NCBI RefSeq assembly: GCF_000164135.1 | Contig: NZ_GG770553.1 | Coordinates: 871,165 to 935,164, forward strand | Reading direction: 5' to 3' | DNA length: 64,000 bases | Source of the DNA: Mycobacterium parascrofulaceum ATCC BAA-614 | Lineage (GTDB): Bacteria > Actinomycetota > Actinomycetes > Mycobacteriales > Mycobacteriaceae | Program-made: the position numbers and the translations under genes | Shown here: positions 13,031 through 20,936 of the stretch, in pieces | Numbering within the stretch: position 1 is the stretch's first letter | How the letters are laid out: each line of letters opens with the position of its first letter | Notes under the pieces: generated by a model | Databases searched by the model: none | Told to the model about the DNA's origin: nothing | The model's input: the letters and a program-made list of their open reading frames with translations, nothing else

Positions 13031-13204
13031 TCAGTCTTGCTGGCTTCGCGCCTCGGCTCCCGTTTCCCCGGCGTCGAAGGAATCGTCGGAGCCCGCCGCT
13101 CCGACGTACGAGCCGCCGGCCTCTCCGGCCGCGGCGCGCGACCGGGACTCGTGAGCCTCCGGTTCGACGTCGGACTCTGTCTTGTGGCCCTTCGGCTCTG
13201 CCAT
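13031..13204 (-). CDS. 57-aa acidic hydrophilic protein
   Basis: Short gene with ATG at 13204 and GGAAGGA 5 nt before it. The product (MAEPKGHKTESDVEPEAHES..., ending EARSQQD) is rich in Glu, Ala, Gly and Ser, has no hydrophobic segment and is probably disordered. Base use is coding-like. A GTTT-N15-GGGAAC element lies 36 nt upstream of the start. Family not recognised; similar small acidic proteins occur among mycobacterial stress genes. Confidence 0.65.
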   Translation of the reverse strand: MAEPKGHKTESDVEPEAHESRSRAAAGEAGGSYVGAAGSDDSFDAGETGAEARSQQD

Positions 13205-13240
13205 GTGCTTCCTTCCGGTGCGGCTCCTGACTGGTGACGG

Positions 13241-13265
13241 GTTCCCCGCGCCCGCGCCGCCAAAC
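13241..13265 (-). promoter_or_regulatory. SigF-like promoter of the 57-aa gene
   Basis: On the minus strand GTTT (13265-13262), 15 nt, GGGAAC (13246-13241). Differs from the GGGTAN form of SigF -10 boxes at one base. Leader to the ATG is 36 nt, the same geometry as the element before the next gene. Confidence 0.5.
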
Positions 13266-13322
13266 CAGGCCGCGGACGGTGCCGTCGTGGTGGTGGTTCC
13301 GTCGGAGCCGGCAGAGCCTCGA

Positions 13323-13613
13323 TCAGGCCTCGGTCAACGCATCACCGAACCCGCGGACCACGCGGTTGTGCTGGCTTTCGGCGAGCGCCTGACCGGCCCC
13401 CAGGACGAGGGCCATGGGCCATTCCAGAATCTGGAGCGCCGCCAGGGCGGCCAGTCCGCCATAGAAGGCGAGATGGTCGACGTGCGGAACCCGTACCCGT
13501 CCGATGATCGGGATGTGCAGCCGCACGGTCTCCGCTTCACGGATTCGTTCCGAGGGGCGCGGACGCGTCGGCGCGGCGTGCGCATCGATCGTCGGGCGCT
13601 TGCGATCAGGCAT
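13323..13613 (-). CDS. 96-aa membrane-associated protein of unknown function
   Basis: Basic N-terminal 30 residues (MPDRKRPTIDAHAAPTRPRP), then RLHIPIIGRVRVPHVDHL and one hydrophobic helix (residues about 48-70, AFYGGLAALAALQILEWPMALVLGAG), ending in a polar tail. AAGGGAAA precedes the ATG by about 7 nt. No family recognised. It is divergent from htdZ and has a GTTT-N15-GGGAAG element 36 nt before the start, so it probably belongs with the stress genes around it. Confidence 0.7.
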   Translation of the reverse strand: MPDRKRPTIDAHAAPTRPRPSERIREAETVRLHIPIIGRVRVPHVDHLAFYGGLAALAALQILEWPMALVLGAGQALAESQHNRVVRGFGDALTEA

Positions 13614-13649
13614 GTGGGTTTCCCTTCGTGCGATTCGCGTTTCGCAGGG

Positions 13650-13674
13650 CTTCCCCGGGCGGCGGCGGTGAAAC
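13650..13674 (-). promoter_or_regulatory. SigF-like promoter of the 96-aa gene
   Basis: Minus strand GTTT (13674-13671), 15 nt, GGGAAG (13655-13650), leader 36 nt. Same spacing and leader as the element at 13241-13265; the third-last base is A rather than the usual T. Confidence 0.5.
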
Positions 13675-13774
13675 GAAATCCGGATACCCTCGGCGTGCTC
13701 TCGCAGGGGGCGGGCTGGAGAGGCCCCGCGACGTCGGCGCTATTGTTACCACCCGGAGCCAAGGAGGACCTTCG

Positions 13775-14230
13775 ATGCGCACCTTCGAATCGGTGACCGA
13801 ACTCGCGGCCGCCACCGGCGAGACGATCGGGCACAGCGACTGGGTGACGATCACCCAGGAGGACGTCAACCTGTTCGCCGACGCGACCGGCGATCACCAG
13901 TGGATCCATGTCGACCCCGAACGCGCGGCCGCAGGCCCGTTCGGCGGGACGATCGCCCACGGCTTCATGACCCTCGCGCTGCTGCCGCGCCTGCAGCACC
14001 AGATCTACACGGTCAACGGCATCAAGCTCGCAATCAATTACGGCCTCAACAAGGTTCGCTTTCCCGCCCCGGTACCGGTCGGCTCGCGGGTGCGTGCACA
14101 GACCGCACTGGTCAGCGTCGACGATGTCGGGAACGGCGCCGTGCAGGCGACCATGTCGACCACGGTCGAGATCGAAGGCGCGCCCAAGCCGGCGTGCGTC
14201 GCCGAGAGCATCGTCCGCTACATCTCCTGA
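13775..14230 (+). CDS. htdZ: R-specific enoyl-CoA hydratase HtdZ
   Basis: 151 aa single hot-dog MaoC-like hydratase (Rv0130 type). The hydratase motif ADATGDHQWIHVDPERA carries the catalytic pair Asp40 and His45. Acts on (R)-3-hydroxyacyl/trans-2-enoyl-CoA. ATG chosen because AAGGAGG lies 7 nt upstream; the longer frame lacks one. It is followed by a long inverted repeat and the convergent fadE1. Confidence 0.95.
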   Translation: MRTFESVTELAAATGETIGHSDWVTITQEDVNLFADATGDHQWIHVDPERAAAGPFGGTIAHGFMTLALLPRLQHQIYTVNGIKLAINYGLNKVRFPAPVPVGSRVRAQTALVSVDDVGNGAVQATMSTTVEIEGAPKPACVAESIVRYIS

Positions 14231-14297
14231 CGGCGAGCAGACGCAGAATCGCACGCCCAAGGCCGCCGAAAAAGGGCGATTCTGCGTCTGCTCGCCG
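14231..14297. repeat. Inverted repeat between htdZ and fadE1 (copy 1)
   Basis: Perfect 22-bp arms (14231-14252 and 14276-14297) around a 23-nt loop; the arm reads CGAGCAGACGCAGAATCGC inside. A diverged copy of the same arm sequence occurs at 49147-49204, so this is a dispersed intergenic element. It fills the gap between two convergent stops and can act as a two-way terminator. Confidence 0.85.
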
Positions 14298-14298
14298 G

Positions 14299-15648
14299 TC
14301 AGAATTCGGCGATCGAGTGTTCTAGGCGCTCGGCCAGTCGCGCCTGCGCCTCGGCGCGCCGGGTCGGTATGTGCGCGGACGGGAAAGGCGTTGTCACGGG
14401 CTGATATTCGCGCAAGGTGCGGCGTGCCACCGTCATCTTGTGCAATTCCGTGGCGCCGTCGGCGATACCCAGCGACTCGGCGGCCACCAGCATCTTGACG
14501 AACGGCATCTCGTCGGAGACGCCGAGCGCGCCGTGCAGGTGCATGGCCCGTTGCACGACGTCGTGCAGCACCTGGGGCATCGCGACCTTCACCGCGGCGA
14601 TGTCGCGGCGCACCTTCTGGTAGTCGTGGTGCTTGTCGATCAGCCACGCGGTGCGCAGCACCAGCAGCCGGAACTGCTCGATCTGGATCCAGCTGTCGGC
14701 GATCTTCTCCTGAGTCATCTGGAAATCGGACAACCGCCCGTGCCGCGTCTTGCGCGACACCGCACGCTCGCACATCATGTCGAATGCGCTGCGCGCCAAC
14801 GCGATTGTGCGCATGGCGTGGTGAATGCGACCGCCGCCGAGCCGCGTCTGGGCGATCATGAACGCCTGGCCCTCGCCGCCCAGCACGTGGTCGGCCGGGA
14901 CGCGGACATGGTTGTACCGGACGTAGCCGTGGCTGGCGCGCTTCGACGATTCGGCGCCCACCCCCACGTTGCGGACGATCTCGATGCCGGGCGTCTCGGC
15001 CGGAACGATGAACAACGACATCTTGTCGTACGTGCGCGACTCGGGGTTGGTCACGGCCATCACGATGAAGAACGAGGCGTGCTTGGCGTTGGTGGAGAAC
15101 CACTTCTCGCCGTTGATCACCCAGTCGTCGCCGTCGCGGGTCGCGGCCGTGACGAATTGGCCCGGGTCCGAACCGCCCTGCGGTTCGGTCATCGAGTAGC
15201 ACGAGGTGATCTCGCCGTCGAGCAGCGGTTGCAGGTAGCGCGCCTTTTGCTCGTCGGTGCCGAACATCGCCAGGATTTCGGCGTTGCCCGAATCCGGCGC
15301 CTGGCAGCCGAACACCGATGGCGCCCAGCGGGACCGGCCGAGGATCTCGTTGAGTAGCGCGAGTTTGACCTGACCGAAGCCCTGGCCGCCGAGTTCCGGC
15401 CGCAGGTGCGCGGCCCACAGCCCCTGGTCCTTCACCTGCTGCTGCAACGGCCGCAGGATCGCCATCATCTCGGCGTTCTGCTTGTCATACGGGTCGAGAG
15501 CGACCAGATCGAGCGGTTCGAGCTCGTCGACCATGAACTTTTCGACCCAGTCGAGCTTTGCCTGGTATTCGGGGTCGGTTTCGAAATCCCACACGGTGGC
15601 CACCCGTTCCCCGGCGCCGCGTCGCGCCGGACTCATCGATGAAGCCAC
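14299..15648 (-). CDS. fadE1: Acyl-CoA dehydrogenase FadE1
   Basis: 449 aa FAD flavoenzyme catalysing the first step of beta-oxidation on an unknown acyl-CoA. N-terminal helical domain, central beta domain with CYSMTEPQGGSDPGQF (FAD/substrate loop) and WVINGEKWFSTNAKHASFFIV, C-terminal helical domain with MHLHGALGVSDEMPF. The substrate-side base is probably in the C-terminal ADGATELHKMTVARRTL segment. The frame begins with 15-20 residues of weak conservation (MASSMSPARRGAGERVATVWDF); GTG near residue 16 is an alternative start. Confidence 0.93.
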   Translation of the reverse strand: MASSMSPARRGAGERVATVWDFETDPEYQAKLDWVEKFMVDELEPLDLVALDPYDKQNAEMMAILRPLQQQVKDQGLWAAHLRPELGGQGFGQVKLALLNEILGRSRWAPSVFGCQAPDSGNAEILAMFGTDEQKARYLQPLLDGEITSCYSMTEPQGGSDPGQFVTAATRDGDDWVINGEKWFSTNAKHASFFIVMAVTNPESRTYDKMSLFIVPAETPGIEIVRNVGVGAESSKRASHGYVRYNHVRVPADHVLGGEGQAFMIAQTRLGGGRIHHAMRTIALARSAFDMMCERAVSRKTRHGRLSDFQMTQEKIADSWIQIEQFRLLVLRTAWLIDKHHDYQKVRRDIAAVKVAMPQVLHDVVQRAMHLHGALGVSDEMPFVKMLVAAESLGIADGATELHKMTVARRTLREYQPVTTPFPSAHIPTRRAEAQARLAERLEHSIAEF

Positions 15649-15675
15649 CCCATCGTAGATGGCGGCGACGAAGGG

Positions 15676-16374
15676 TCAGTTGTCGCCGCGGGTGTCGATG
15701 ACGCGCTGCGCGATGTCGATGAGCTTGACCTGACTCTCCTGGGACAGCCGGCGCAGCAGGTCGAACGCGCGCAGTTCGTCCACGCCGTAACGCTCCATGA
15801 TGATCCCCTTGGCCTGGCCGATCCGGTCGCGCGTCGACAGCGCCGATTGCATGTGCCGGCCGTGGTGGCTCGCCATGATGGCCGCGGCGGCGTGCGCGGC
15901 GAACACCGTGCCGACGGTCTCCGCCTCGGTATCCCATGCGTCGGGCCGGAAGCTGAACAGGTTCAGTGCACCGGCCGTGCGTTCCGCGGTGTACAGCTTG
16001 AACGAGAGGCTGCTCAACACACCGCGTTCCACCGCGGCCGGCGCGTATCGGGGCCAACGGGGTTCGTCGCGCAGGTCGTCGGTGCGCACGATCGTCTGCT
16101 TGAGTGCTGCGTCGTGGCAGGGCCCCTCGCCGAAGTCGGTCTGCAGCTTGTCCAGCTGCGCAACCAGGCCGTCGGTGTCCGCCAACGATTCGAACTCCCC
16201 GCCCCCCTTGATCAGCAGCACTCCCGCGATGTCCGCGGCCGGGATCAGCTGCACCGCGGCGGTGGTCACGTCGGCGAGCACCTGATCGAGCGAGCGCGGG
16301 GCGGCGAAGTCGCGGGCCAGCTCGGCCATGCGCTTGGCCAGCTCGTGCCGGGAACTCGGGTCCGATAAGTCCAT
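15676..16374 (-). CDS. GAF-ANTAR domain regulator
   Basis: 232 aa: GAF domain about residues 15-160 (TDFGEGPCHDAALKQ and RGVLSSLSFKLY are typical) and C-terminal ANTAR domain about 170-228 (STRDRIGQAKGIIMERYGVDELRAFDLLRRLSQ). ANTAR binds tandem RNA hairpins and prevents termination; GAF senses a small molecule or signal. Start is the ATG at 16374 (MDLSDPSS); the upstream open frame is poor. Divergent from Mn catalase across 164 nt, so it may influence that stress block. No RNA target hairpin pair was recognised nearby. Confidence 0.9.
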   Translation of the reverse strand: MDLSDPSSRHELAKRMAELARDFAAPRSLDQVLADVTTAAVQLIPAADIAGVLLIKGGGEFESLADTDGLVAQLDKLQTDFGEGPCHDAALKQTIVRTDDLRDEPRWPRYAPAAVERGVLSSLSFKLYTAERTAGALNLFSFRPDAWDTEAETVGTVFAAHAAAAIMASHHGRHMQSALSTRDRIGQAKGIIMERYGVDELRAFDLLRRLSQESQVKLIDIAQRVIDTRGDN

Positions 16375-16471
16375 AGGGGCGGATTCTCCCCGATCGGGCG
16401 AGGGGTGCAACCGCGCGGCCCCGCTCGCCGGTAGGCGTGGTGACGAATGGCGACGGGTGGCCGCCGGCAAC

Positions 16472-16496
16472 GTTTGTTCGCATCGCCCCCGGGTAC
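16472..16496 (+). promoter_or_regulatory. SigF-type promoter of Mn catalase
   Basis: GTTT (16472-16475), 15 nt, GGGTAC (16491-16496), 42 nt before the GTG start. Matches the mycobacterial SigF form GTTT-N15-17-GGGTA. Confidence 0.75.
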
Positions 16497-16538
16497 CCGC
16501 CGTCGACCAGCTCGATCTCAACCCGCCGGGGAGGCCCA

Positions 16539-17435
16539 GTGTTCATCCATAACAAAGCCCTTCAATTCGAGGTTCGGGTCAGCGAGCCCGATCCACGGTT
16601 TGCGACGCTGCTGCAGGAGCAGTTCGGCGGCGCCAACGGCGAACTCAAGGCCGCCATGCAGTACTTCACCCAGGCGTTCGTGCTGCGCGACAAGAACCCC
16701 AAGATGTACGACCTGTTCATGGACATCGCCACCGAGGAGCTGAGCCACCTCGAGATGGTCGGCTCGATGATCACCATGTTGCTGGACGGCCTCAACGACG
16801 ACCTGAAGATGGCCAACGAGAAGTGCGACTGGATGCCCGCGGTGGCCAGTGGCGACGGTCGCGACCAGATCATTCACCAGGTCGCGGTCAACCCGCTGTA
16901 CATGGCGCTGAACGGGGGCAGCCCGGACGTGAGCAACTCGCAAGGCGTGCCCTGGATGGGCTCCTACGTCACCGCCAACGGCGACCCCACGGTGGACCTG
17001 CGCAGCAACCTGGCCGCCGAGTCGCGGGCGAAGATCGTCTACGAATACCTCAAGCAGTTCACCGACGACCCGGGCGTGCAGGACACCCTCAGCTTCCTGA
17101 TGACACGCGAAGTGACGCACTACCAGCAGTTCACCGCCGCGCTGAACGAACTCCCGGTGAACTTCCCGCCGGGGCAACTGGCCGCCGATCCGCGCTTTCA
17201 GAACGTCGCGTTCAACATGTCCGACGGCGGCGGAGAATCGATCCGCGGCCCGTGGAACCAGGGTCAGGGACCGTGGCCGGAGGGCATGGAGTGGGAGTAC
17301 GTGGAGAAGCCCCAGGAGCAGTGGCTGGGCGGTGACACCCGGCAGAACAAGGGCGCACAGCAGAACCCCCAGGGCTCGCCGGCCATCAAGGCCGAGAAGC
17401 CCTTCACGCACGAACAACACTCGCCGACAGGCTAA
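16539..17435 (+). CDS. Manganese catalase
   Basis: 298 aa non-haem dimanganese catalase (KatN family) that dismutates hydrogen peroxide. Metal ligands visible: Glu35 (GANGELKAAM), Glu67/His70 (EELSHLEM), and a second ExxH in TREVTHYQQF. GTG start with GGGGAGG 4 nt upstream; the open frame extends upstream without conservation. C-terminal tail is hydrophilic (KAEKPFTHEQHSPTG). M. tuberculosis relies on KatG, so this is an accessory stress gene. It has a SigF-type promoter and ends at a strong terminator facing hemerythrin. Confidence 0.95.
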   Translation: MFIHNKALQFEVRVSEPDPRFATLLQEQFGGANGELKAAMQYFTQAFVLRDKNPKMYDLFMDIATEELSHLEMVGSMITMLLDGLNDDLKMANEKCDWMPAVASGDGRDQIIHQVAVNPLYMALNGGSPDVSNSQGVPWMGSYVTANGDPTVDLRSNLAAESRAKIVYEYLKQFTDDPGVQDTLSFLMTREVTHYQQFTAALNELPVNFPPGQLAADPRFQNVAFNMSDGGGESIRGPWNQGQGPWPEGMEWEYVEKPQEQWLGGDTRQNKGAQQNPQGSPAIKAEKPFTHEQHSPTG

Positions 17436-17445
17436 TTGGGGACGT

Positions 17446-17483
17446 GAAGGCCGGGCGCTGAGATATCTCAGCGCCCGGCCTTC
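17446..17483. terminator. Perfect 38-bp palindrome between Mn catalase and hemerythrin
   Basis: Two perfect 19-bp arms with no spacer, centred on AGATATCT. As RNA it folds into a GC-rich stem ending in GGCCTTC. It sits between convergent stops (17435 and 17492) and can terminate both transcripts. Confidence 0.85.
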
Positions 17484-17491
17484 GCGTTGGC

Positions 17492-18070
17492 CTACTTGAT
17501 CTGCGGATCCGGCGGGTTGTCCTCCCCGCGGCCGGTCACCGCGTCACGCACGTGGTCGACGACCGCCGCGCCCATCCCCATCGTCTTGAGCACGGTCGGG
17601 TTGGGCGGGGTGTCCGGGTGGGGCCGGGTCGGCGCGATCTTCTTTGCCTGTTCCAGCTTTTCGCCGATCTTCTCCAGCTCTTCCCGGCTGATCGCCAGCT
17701 CGACCTGCGGCCACACCACGTCCTGCTCGTAGGCGATGTGCTCGCGGCCCGCCCGGACGAATTCCTGCAACGCCTCGTGGTAGTCGGGCTCGCCGGGGTT
17801 GCCGTCCTCGAGCCGCTGCAACAGCTGCTTTCCCGCCTGCTCCTGCTCGACCGCCTTATCGACCAGTCCGTCGCCGAGCGCCTTGCGCACCGCCGGCCAG
17901 AAGAACTGTTCCTCGATGGCTTCGTGCTGCGACTCGGCGATGATGAGATTGTTCACCATCGTTTCCAGGCCGCTGGCCTCGGCGCCCGGCCCCGTCGGCG
18001 CCCCGTCGAGCGTCTCGAACAGGCCGAGCACGCTCTTATGGTCGTGGCGAAGAAAAGTGATTGCGTCCAT
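17492..18070 (-). CDS. Hemerythrin HHE domain protein
   Basis: 192 aa four-helix bundle that binds a di-iron site. His/Glu ligands appear in FLRHDHKSVLGLFE, ESQHEAIEEQFFWP and GREHIAYEQDVVWP. The C-terminal 50 residues are Pro-rich and polar (THPDTPPNPTVLKTMGMG). Mycobacterial HHE proteins are tied to peroxide and NO stress and to SigF (known). ATG at 18070; the longer open frame upstream is read from the CDF gene's other strand. Divergent from the CDF transporter, both with SigF-type promoters. Confidence 0.92.
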   Translation of the reverse strand: MDAITFLRHDHKSVLGLFETLDGAPTGPGAEASGLETMVNNLIIAESQHEAIEEQFFWPAVRKALGDGLVDKAVEQEQAGKQLLQRLEDGNPGEPDYHEALQEFVRAGREHIAYEQDVVWPQVELAISREELEKIGEKLEQAKKIAPTRPHPDTPPNPTVLKTMGMGAAVVDHVRDAVTGRGEDNPPDPQIK

Positions 18071-18113
18071 GCCTTGCCTTCCGGTTGGGCTTGTCACTCG
18101 AAGTGGCCTGCGG

Positions 18114-18139
18114 ATACCCGGGGTCGGGGGGGCTGAAAC
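18114..18139 (-). promoter_or_regulatory. SigF-type promoter of hemerythrin gene
   Basis: Minus strand GTTT (18139-18136), 16 nt, GGGTAT (18119-18114): an exact match to the SigF form. 43 nt leader to the ATG at 18070. Confidence 0.8.
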
Positions 18140-18188
18140 GCCGCGCCCGCACCGTGTGGCCGCGCCCGTTCGTGGCAAAACGTCGGTC

Positions 18189-18214
18189 GTTTCGGAAGGC
18201 CGCGTCGGGGGTAG
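18189..18214 (+). promoter_or_regulatory. SigF-type promoter of CDF transporter gene
   Basis: GTTT (18189-18192), 16 nt, GGGTAG (18209-18214). The -10 lies only 9 nt before the ATG at 18224, which implies a leaderless or nearly leaderless transcript. Confidence 0.6.
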
Positions 18215-18223
18215 CTCTAGGCG

Positions 18224-19141
18224 ATGGCGGCCGACGGCACAACGAAGTCCGTCGTCGTGGCGTTCGCCGCCAACGCCGGGATCGCGGTGGCGAAGTTCGT
18301 CGGCTTCCTGGTCACCGGAAGCTCGGCCATGCTCGCGGAATCGGTGCACTCCCTCGCCGACACCATCAACGAAGTCCTGTTGATGGTCGGCAAGCGCGTC
18401 TCGCTCAGGCGCCCAGATGCCTTGCACCAGTTCGGGTATGGCCGCAGCCGGTACTTCTATTCGTTCGTCGTGGCGCTGTTGGTGTTCGTGCTCGGCGCGG
18501 TCGCCGCCATGTACGAGGGATACCGGAAGCTGTCCCACCCCGAGCCGTTGACCGACCCCGGAGTCGCCATCGCGATCCTCGTCGTCGCGGCGGTCCTGGA
18601 GGGCATCAGCCTGCGGACGGTGCTCAGGGAGTCCAAGCGGCTGAGGGGCTCCGACAATTGGTGGCGCTTCATCCGGAATTCGCGCATTCCCGAACCGCCC
18701 GTGGTGCTGCTGGAAGACAGCGCCGCGTTGCTCGGTCTGAGCGTGGCATTCGCCGGCGTGACGTTGACGGCTGCCACCGCAAACCCGTTGTGGGATGCGG
18801 TCAGCACCCTGGGCATCGGCGCGCTGCTCGCGGTGATCGCCGTCGTCTTGATCGTCGAGACGCACAGCCTGCTGATCGGCGAGGGCGCAACGACGCACCA
18901 GTGCAAAATGATTCGGTCCTCCCTGCAGGCGGCCGAGCATGTCGATTCCGTGGCGGAGCTGCGCACCGAATACCTCGGCCCGGACCAGATGGTGGTTGCC
19001 GCGAAGGTCGTATTCGGGCCCGAACAGGAGTTCGCGATGGCCGCCGACGTGATCAAGAACGCCGAGGCTCGCGTTCGGCAGACGGTGCCCGCGGTGCGCG
19101 TCGTCTACATCCAGCCCGAGGTCGAGCGCAAGCCGACCTAG
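18224..19141 (+). CDS. Cation diffusion facilitator (CDF) transporter
   Basis: 305 aa, six TM helices. Metal-site residues: AESVHSLADT in TM2 (HxxxD) and LLEDSAALLGL in TM5. A HQFGYGRSRYFYSF loop follows TM2. C-terminal cytoplasmic beta-alpha domain (HVDSVAELRTEYLGPDQMVVAAKVVF) is typical. Exports Zn, Fe, Mn or related divalent ions using protons; the ion cannot be told. Its pairing with di-iron hemerythrin and Mn catalase suggests metal handling during oxidative stress (inference). Confidence 0.92.
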   Translation: MAADGTTKSVVVAFAANAGIAVAKFVGFLVTGSSAMLAESVHSLADTINEVLLMVGKRVSLRRPDALHQFGYGRSRYFYSFVVALLVFVLGAVAAMYEGYRKLSHPEPLTDPGVAIAILVVAAVLEGISLRTVLRESKRLRGSDNWWRFIRNSRIPEPPVVLLEDSAALLGLSVAFAGVTLTAATANPLWDAVSTLGIGALLAVIAVVLIVETHSLLIGEGATTHQCKMIRSSLQAAEHVDSVAELRTEYLGPDQMVVAAKVVFGPEQEFAMAADVIKNAEARVRQTVPAVRVVYIQPEVERKPT

Positions 19142-20227
19142 CTAGTGCACCTCGGGCAACACGTTGGTCCGGTAGAACTCGATGGCCGTCACCGGATTGC
19201 CTTGGGGGAAGTGCAGAAACGGTACGGCGCCTGCGTCGAGGACCCCTTGCACCGCCCTGATGTGCGGGGCCGGATCGGTGCCCACCGTCCAGTTGGCCAG
19301 CACCTTGTCGATGGGGTTGACCTCGGCGGCGCGCTGGATCTCGACCGGATTGGGCTGGTCGACGGCGCCGGCGGTAAAACGCCACAGTGCGGCGGCGGTG
19401 GCGGCTTCGGCGGCGTCGCCGACGACCGCGAACAGTTCGGCGCGCTTGCCCAGGCTGCCGGGGTCGCGTCCGGCCGCCCGGGCGCCGGTCTCGAATGCGG
19501 CCACCAGGGTGGGGTTGGTCATGTCGCGGGCCTGACCGATCCAGCCGTCGCCGTATTGACCGGCCAGTGTTGCGCTCTTGGGGCCGCTGGCCGCCACGAA
19601 GATCGGCGGGGGCGTCGGCGGCGTGTCGTACAGCTTCAACGCGTCGGTCTGAAAGTAGCGGCCGGCGAACGATGTTCGCGCCCCGGTCCACAGCCGGCGG
19701 ATGAGGGTGATGGCCTCGATCAGGCGATCGTGGCGTTCGGTGTACGTGCCGAACGCGTTGGTGGCCGCCTGTTCGTTGAGCCGTTCCCCGGTGCCCACGC
19801 CGAGGAACACCCGGCCGGGGCCGAGGATCGCCAGCGAGGCGAAGGCCTGGGCCACCACGGCCGGGTGGTACCGGTACGTGGGACAGGTGACCCCGGTGCC
19901 GAACGAGATGCGGCCGGTGGCGTTGCCCACCAAAGCCAGCGTCAGCCACGGGAACATCGAATGGCCCTCGTTGTCCTGCCACGGCTGGATGTGGTCGCTG
20001 GCCCAGACATGCCCGAAGCCGGCCTGTTCGGCCGCCCGCGCCTGCGTCACCAGCTGGTCGGTGCGGAACTGCTCGTGGGACAAAACCACACCCACCGCCT
20101 TGGCCGCGGGCGGCGGCGGAGCGTCGGGCGTGGCGTGGTCGGTGCCGGGCCGCCCACAGCCTGCGGCGCCGAGCACGCCCGCACCGGCGGCCATCCGCCA
20201 CAACGCACGCCGCGAAACGCCGGTCAC
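19142..20227 (-). CDS. fgd2: F420-dependent hydroxymycolic acid dehydrogenase (FHMAD/Fgd2)
   Basis: About 361 aa luciferase-like F420 enzyme of the Rv0132c type, exported by the Tat system: SRRALWRMAAGAGVLGAAGC carries a twin-arginine and a lipobox-like Cys. Core: SHEQFRTDQLV, HVWASDHIQPWQDNEGHSMFPW, GTGVTCPTYRYHPAVVAQ, VFLGVGTGERLNEQA. Known activity is oxidation of hydroxymycolic to ketomycolic acid at the envelope. Start chosen at GTG 20227 by comparison with the M. tuberculosis N-terminus; ATG 20248 (7 residues longer) is the alternative. Its stop abuts the CDF stop (CTAGCTAG). Confidence 0.9.
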   Translation of the reverse strand: MTGVSRRALWRMAAGAGVLGAAGCGRPGTDHATPDAPPPPAAKAVGVVLSHEQFRTDQLVTQARAAEQAGFGHVWASDHIQPWQDNEGHSMFPWLTLALVGNATGRISFGTGVTCPTYRYHPAVVAQAFASLAILGPGRVFLGVGTGERLNEQAATNAFGTYTERHDRLIEAITLIRRLWTGARTSFAGRYFQTDALKLYDTPPTPPPIFVAASGPKSATLAGQYGDGWIGQARDMTNPTLVAAFETGARAAGRDPGSLGKRAELFAVVGDAAEAATAAALWRFTAGAVDQPNPVEIQRAAEVNPIDKVLANWTVGTDPAPHIRAVQGVLDAGAVPFLHFPQGNPVTAIEFYRTNVLPEVH

Positions 20228-20293
20228 CGTCGTAACGTACCCCCGCATCCGGCGATGACACCCGGGCCGCGGTCCACCCGTTAGCCTGCTGGG

Positions 20294-20899
20294 ATGACTC
20301 CCCAGGCAAGCCCCGCGCGGAAGGCCGACCTCCGCGAGCTGTGCCGCACCCTGGCCCGCGCGTTCTCCGACGACCCGGTGATGACCTGGTTGCTGCCCGA
20401 CGAGGGGACGCGGACCGCGAACCTGTACCGGGTGTTCGCGACGATGACGCGCCACCACCATCTGGGCTGCGGCGGCGTCGAGGTGGCCCGCGGCGGCCCG
20501 GATATCGGCGCGGCGGCCCTCTGGGACCCGCCGAACCGGTGGCGCGAGACACGGCTGGGCGAACTGGCGATGACCCCGACGTTTCTGCGGGTGTTCGGCC
20601 TGCGCGCGACCAAGGCGCGCGCCGTGCAGGAGCTGATGAAACGCACGCATCCCGAAGAGCCGCACTGGTATCTCGCCGCGATCGGCAGCGACCCCTCGGT
20701 CCGCGGCCGGGGCTTCGGGCAGGCGCTGATGCGGTCGCGGCTGGACCGTTGCGACGCCGAGTATTGCCCGGCCTACCTCGAGTCCAGCAAGCCCGAAAAT
20801 GTGCCGTATTACGAGCGTTTCGGATTCGTCGTCACCCGCGAGATCGTGTTGCCCGACGGCGGCCCGTCGATGTGGGCGATGTGGCGCGCGCCGCGGTAG
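20294..20899 (+). CDS. GNAT N-acetyltransferase (Rv0133-like)
   Basis: 201 aa single GNAT domain. Acetyl-CoA loop is VRGRGFGQALM (residues about 134-144), preceded by HWYLAAIGSDPS, with LESSKPENVPYYERFGF as motif B. N-terminal part has AFSDDPVMTWLLPDEG, common in actinobacterial small-molecule acetyltransferases. Substrate unknown. Divergent from fgd2 across 66 nt. Confidence 0.9.
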   Translation: MTPQASPARKADLRELCRTLARAFSDDPVMTWLLPDEGTRTANLYRVFATMTRHHHLGCGGVEVARGGPDIGAAALWDPPNRWRETRLGELAMTPTFLRVFGLRATKARAVQELMKRTHPEEPHWYLAAIGSDPSVRGRGFGQALMRSRLDRCDAEYCPAYLESSKPENVPYYERFGFVVTREIVLPDGGPSMWAMWRAPR

Positions 20900-20900
20900 C

Positions 20901-20926
20901 GTTTAGCCCCCCTACCCGGCGGGCAA
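20901..20926 (+). promoter_or_regulatory. SigF-like promoter of DUF5709 gene
   Basis: GTTT (20901-20904), 16 nt, GGGCAA (20921-20926), 10 nt before the ATG. One base differs from GGGTAA. Starts directly after the GNAT stop. Confidence 0.5.
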
Positions 20927-20936
20927 CCGTCCCCGC

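Noticed and set aside
13684-13689. ATACCC (GGGTAT on the minus strand) before the 96-aa gene
   Set aside because: No GTTT or GGTT at 15-17 nt from it; the GTTT-N15-GGGAAG element closer to the gene fits better.
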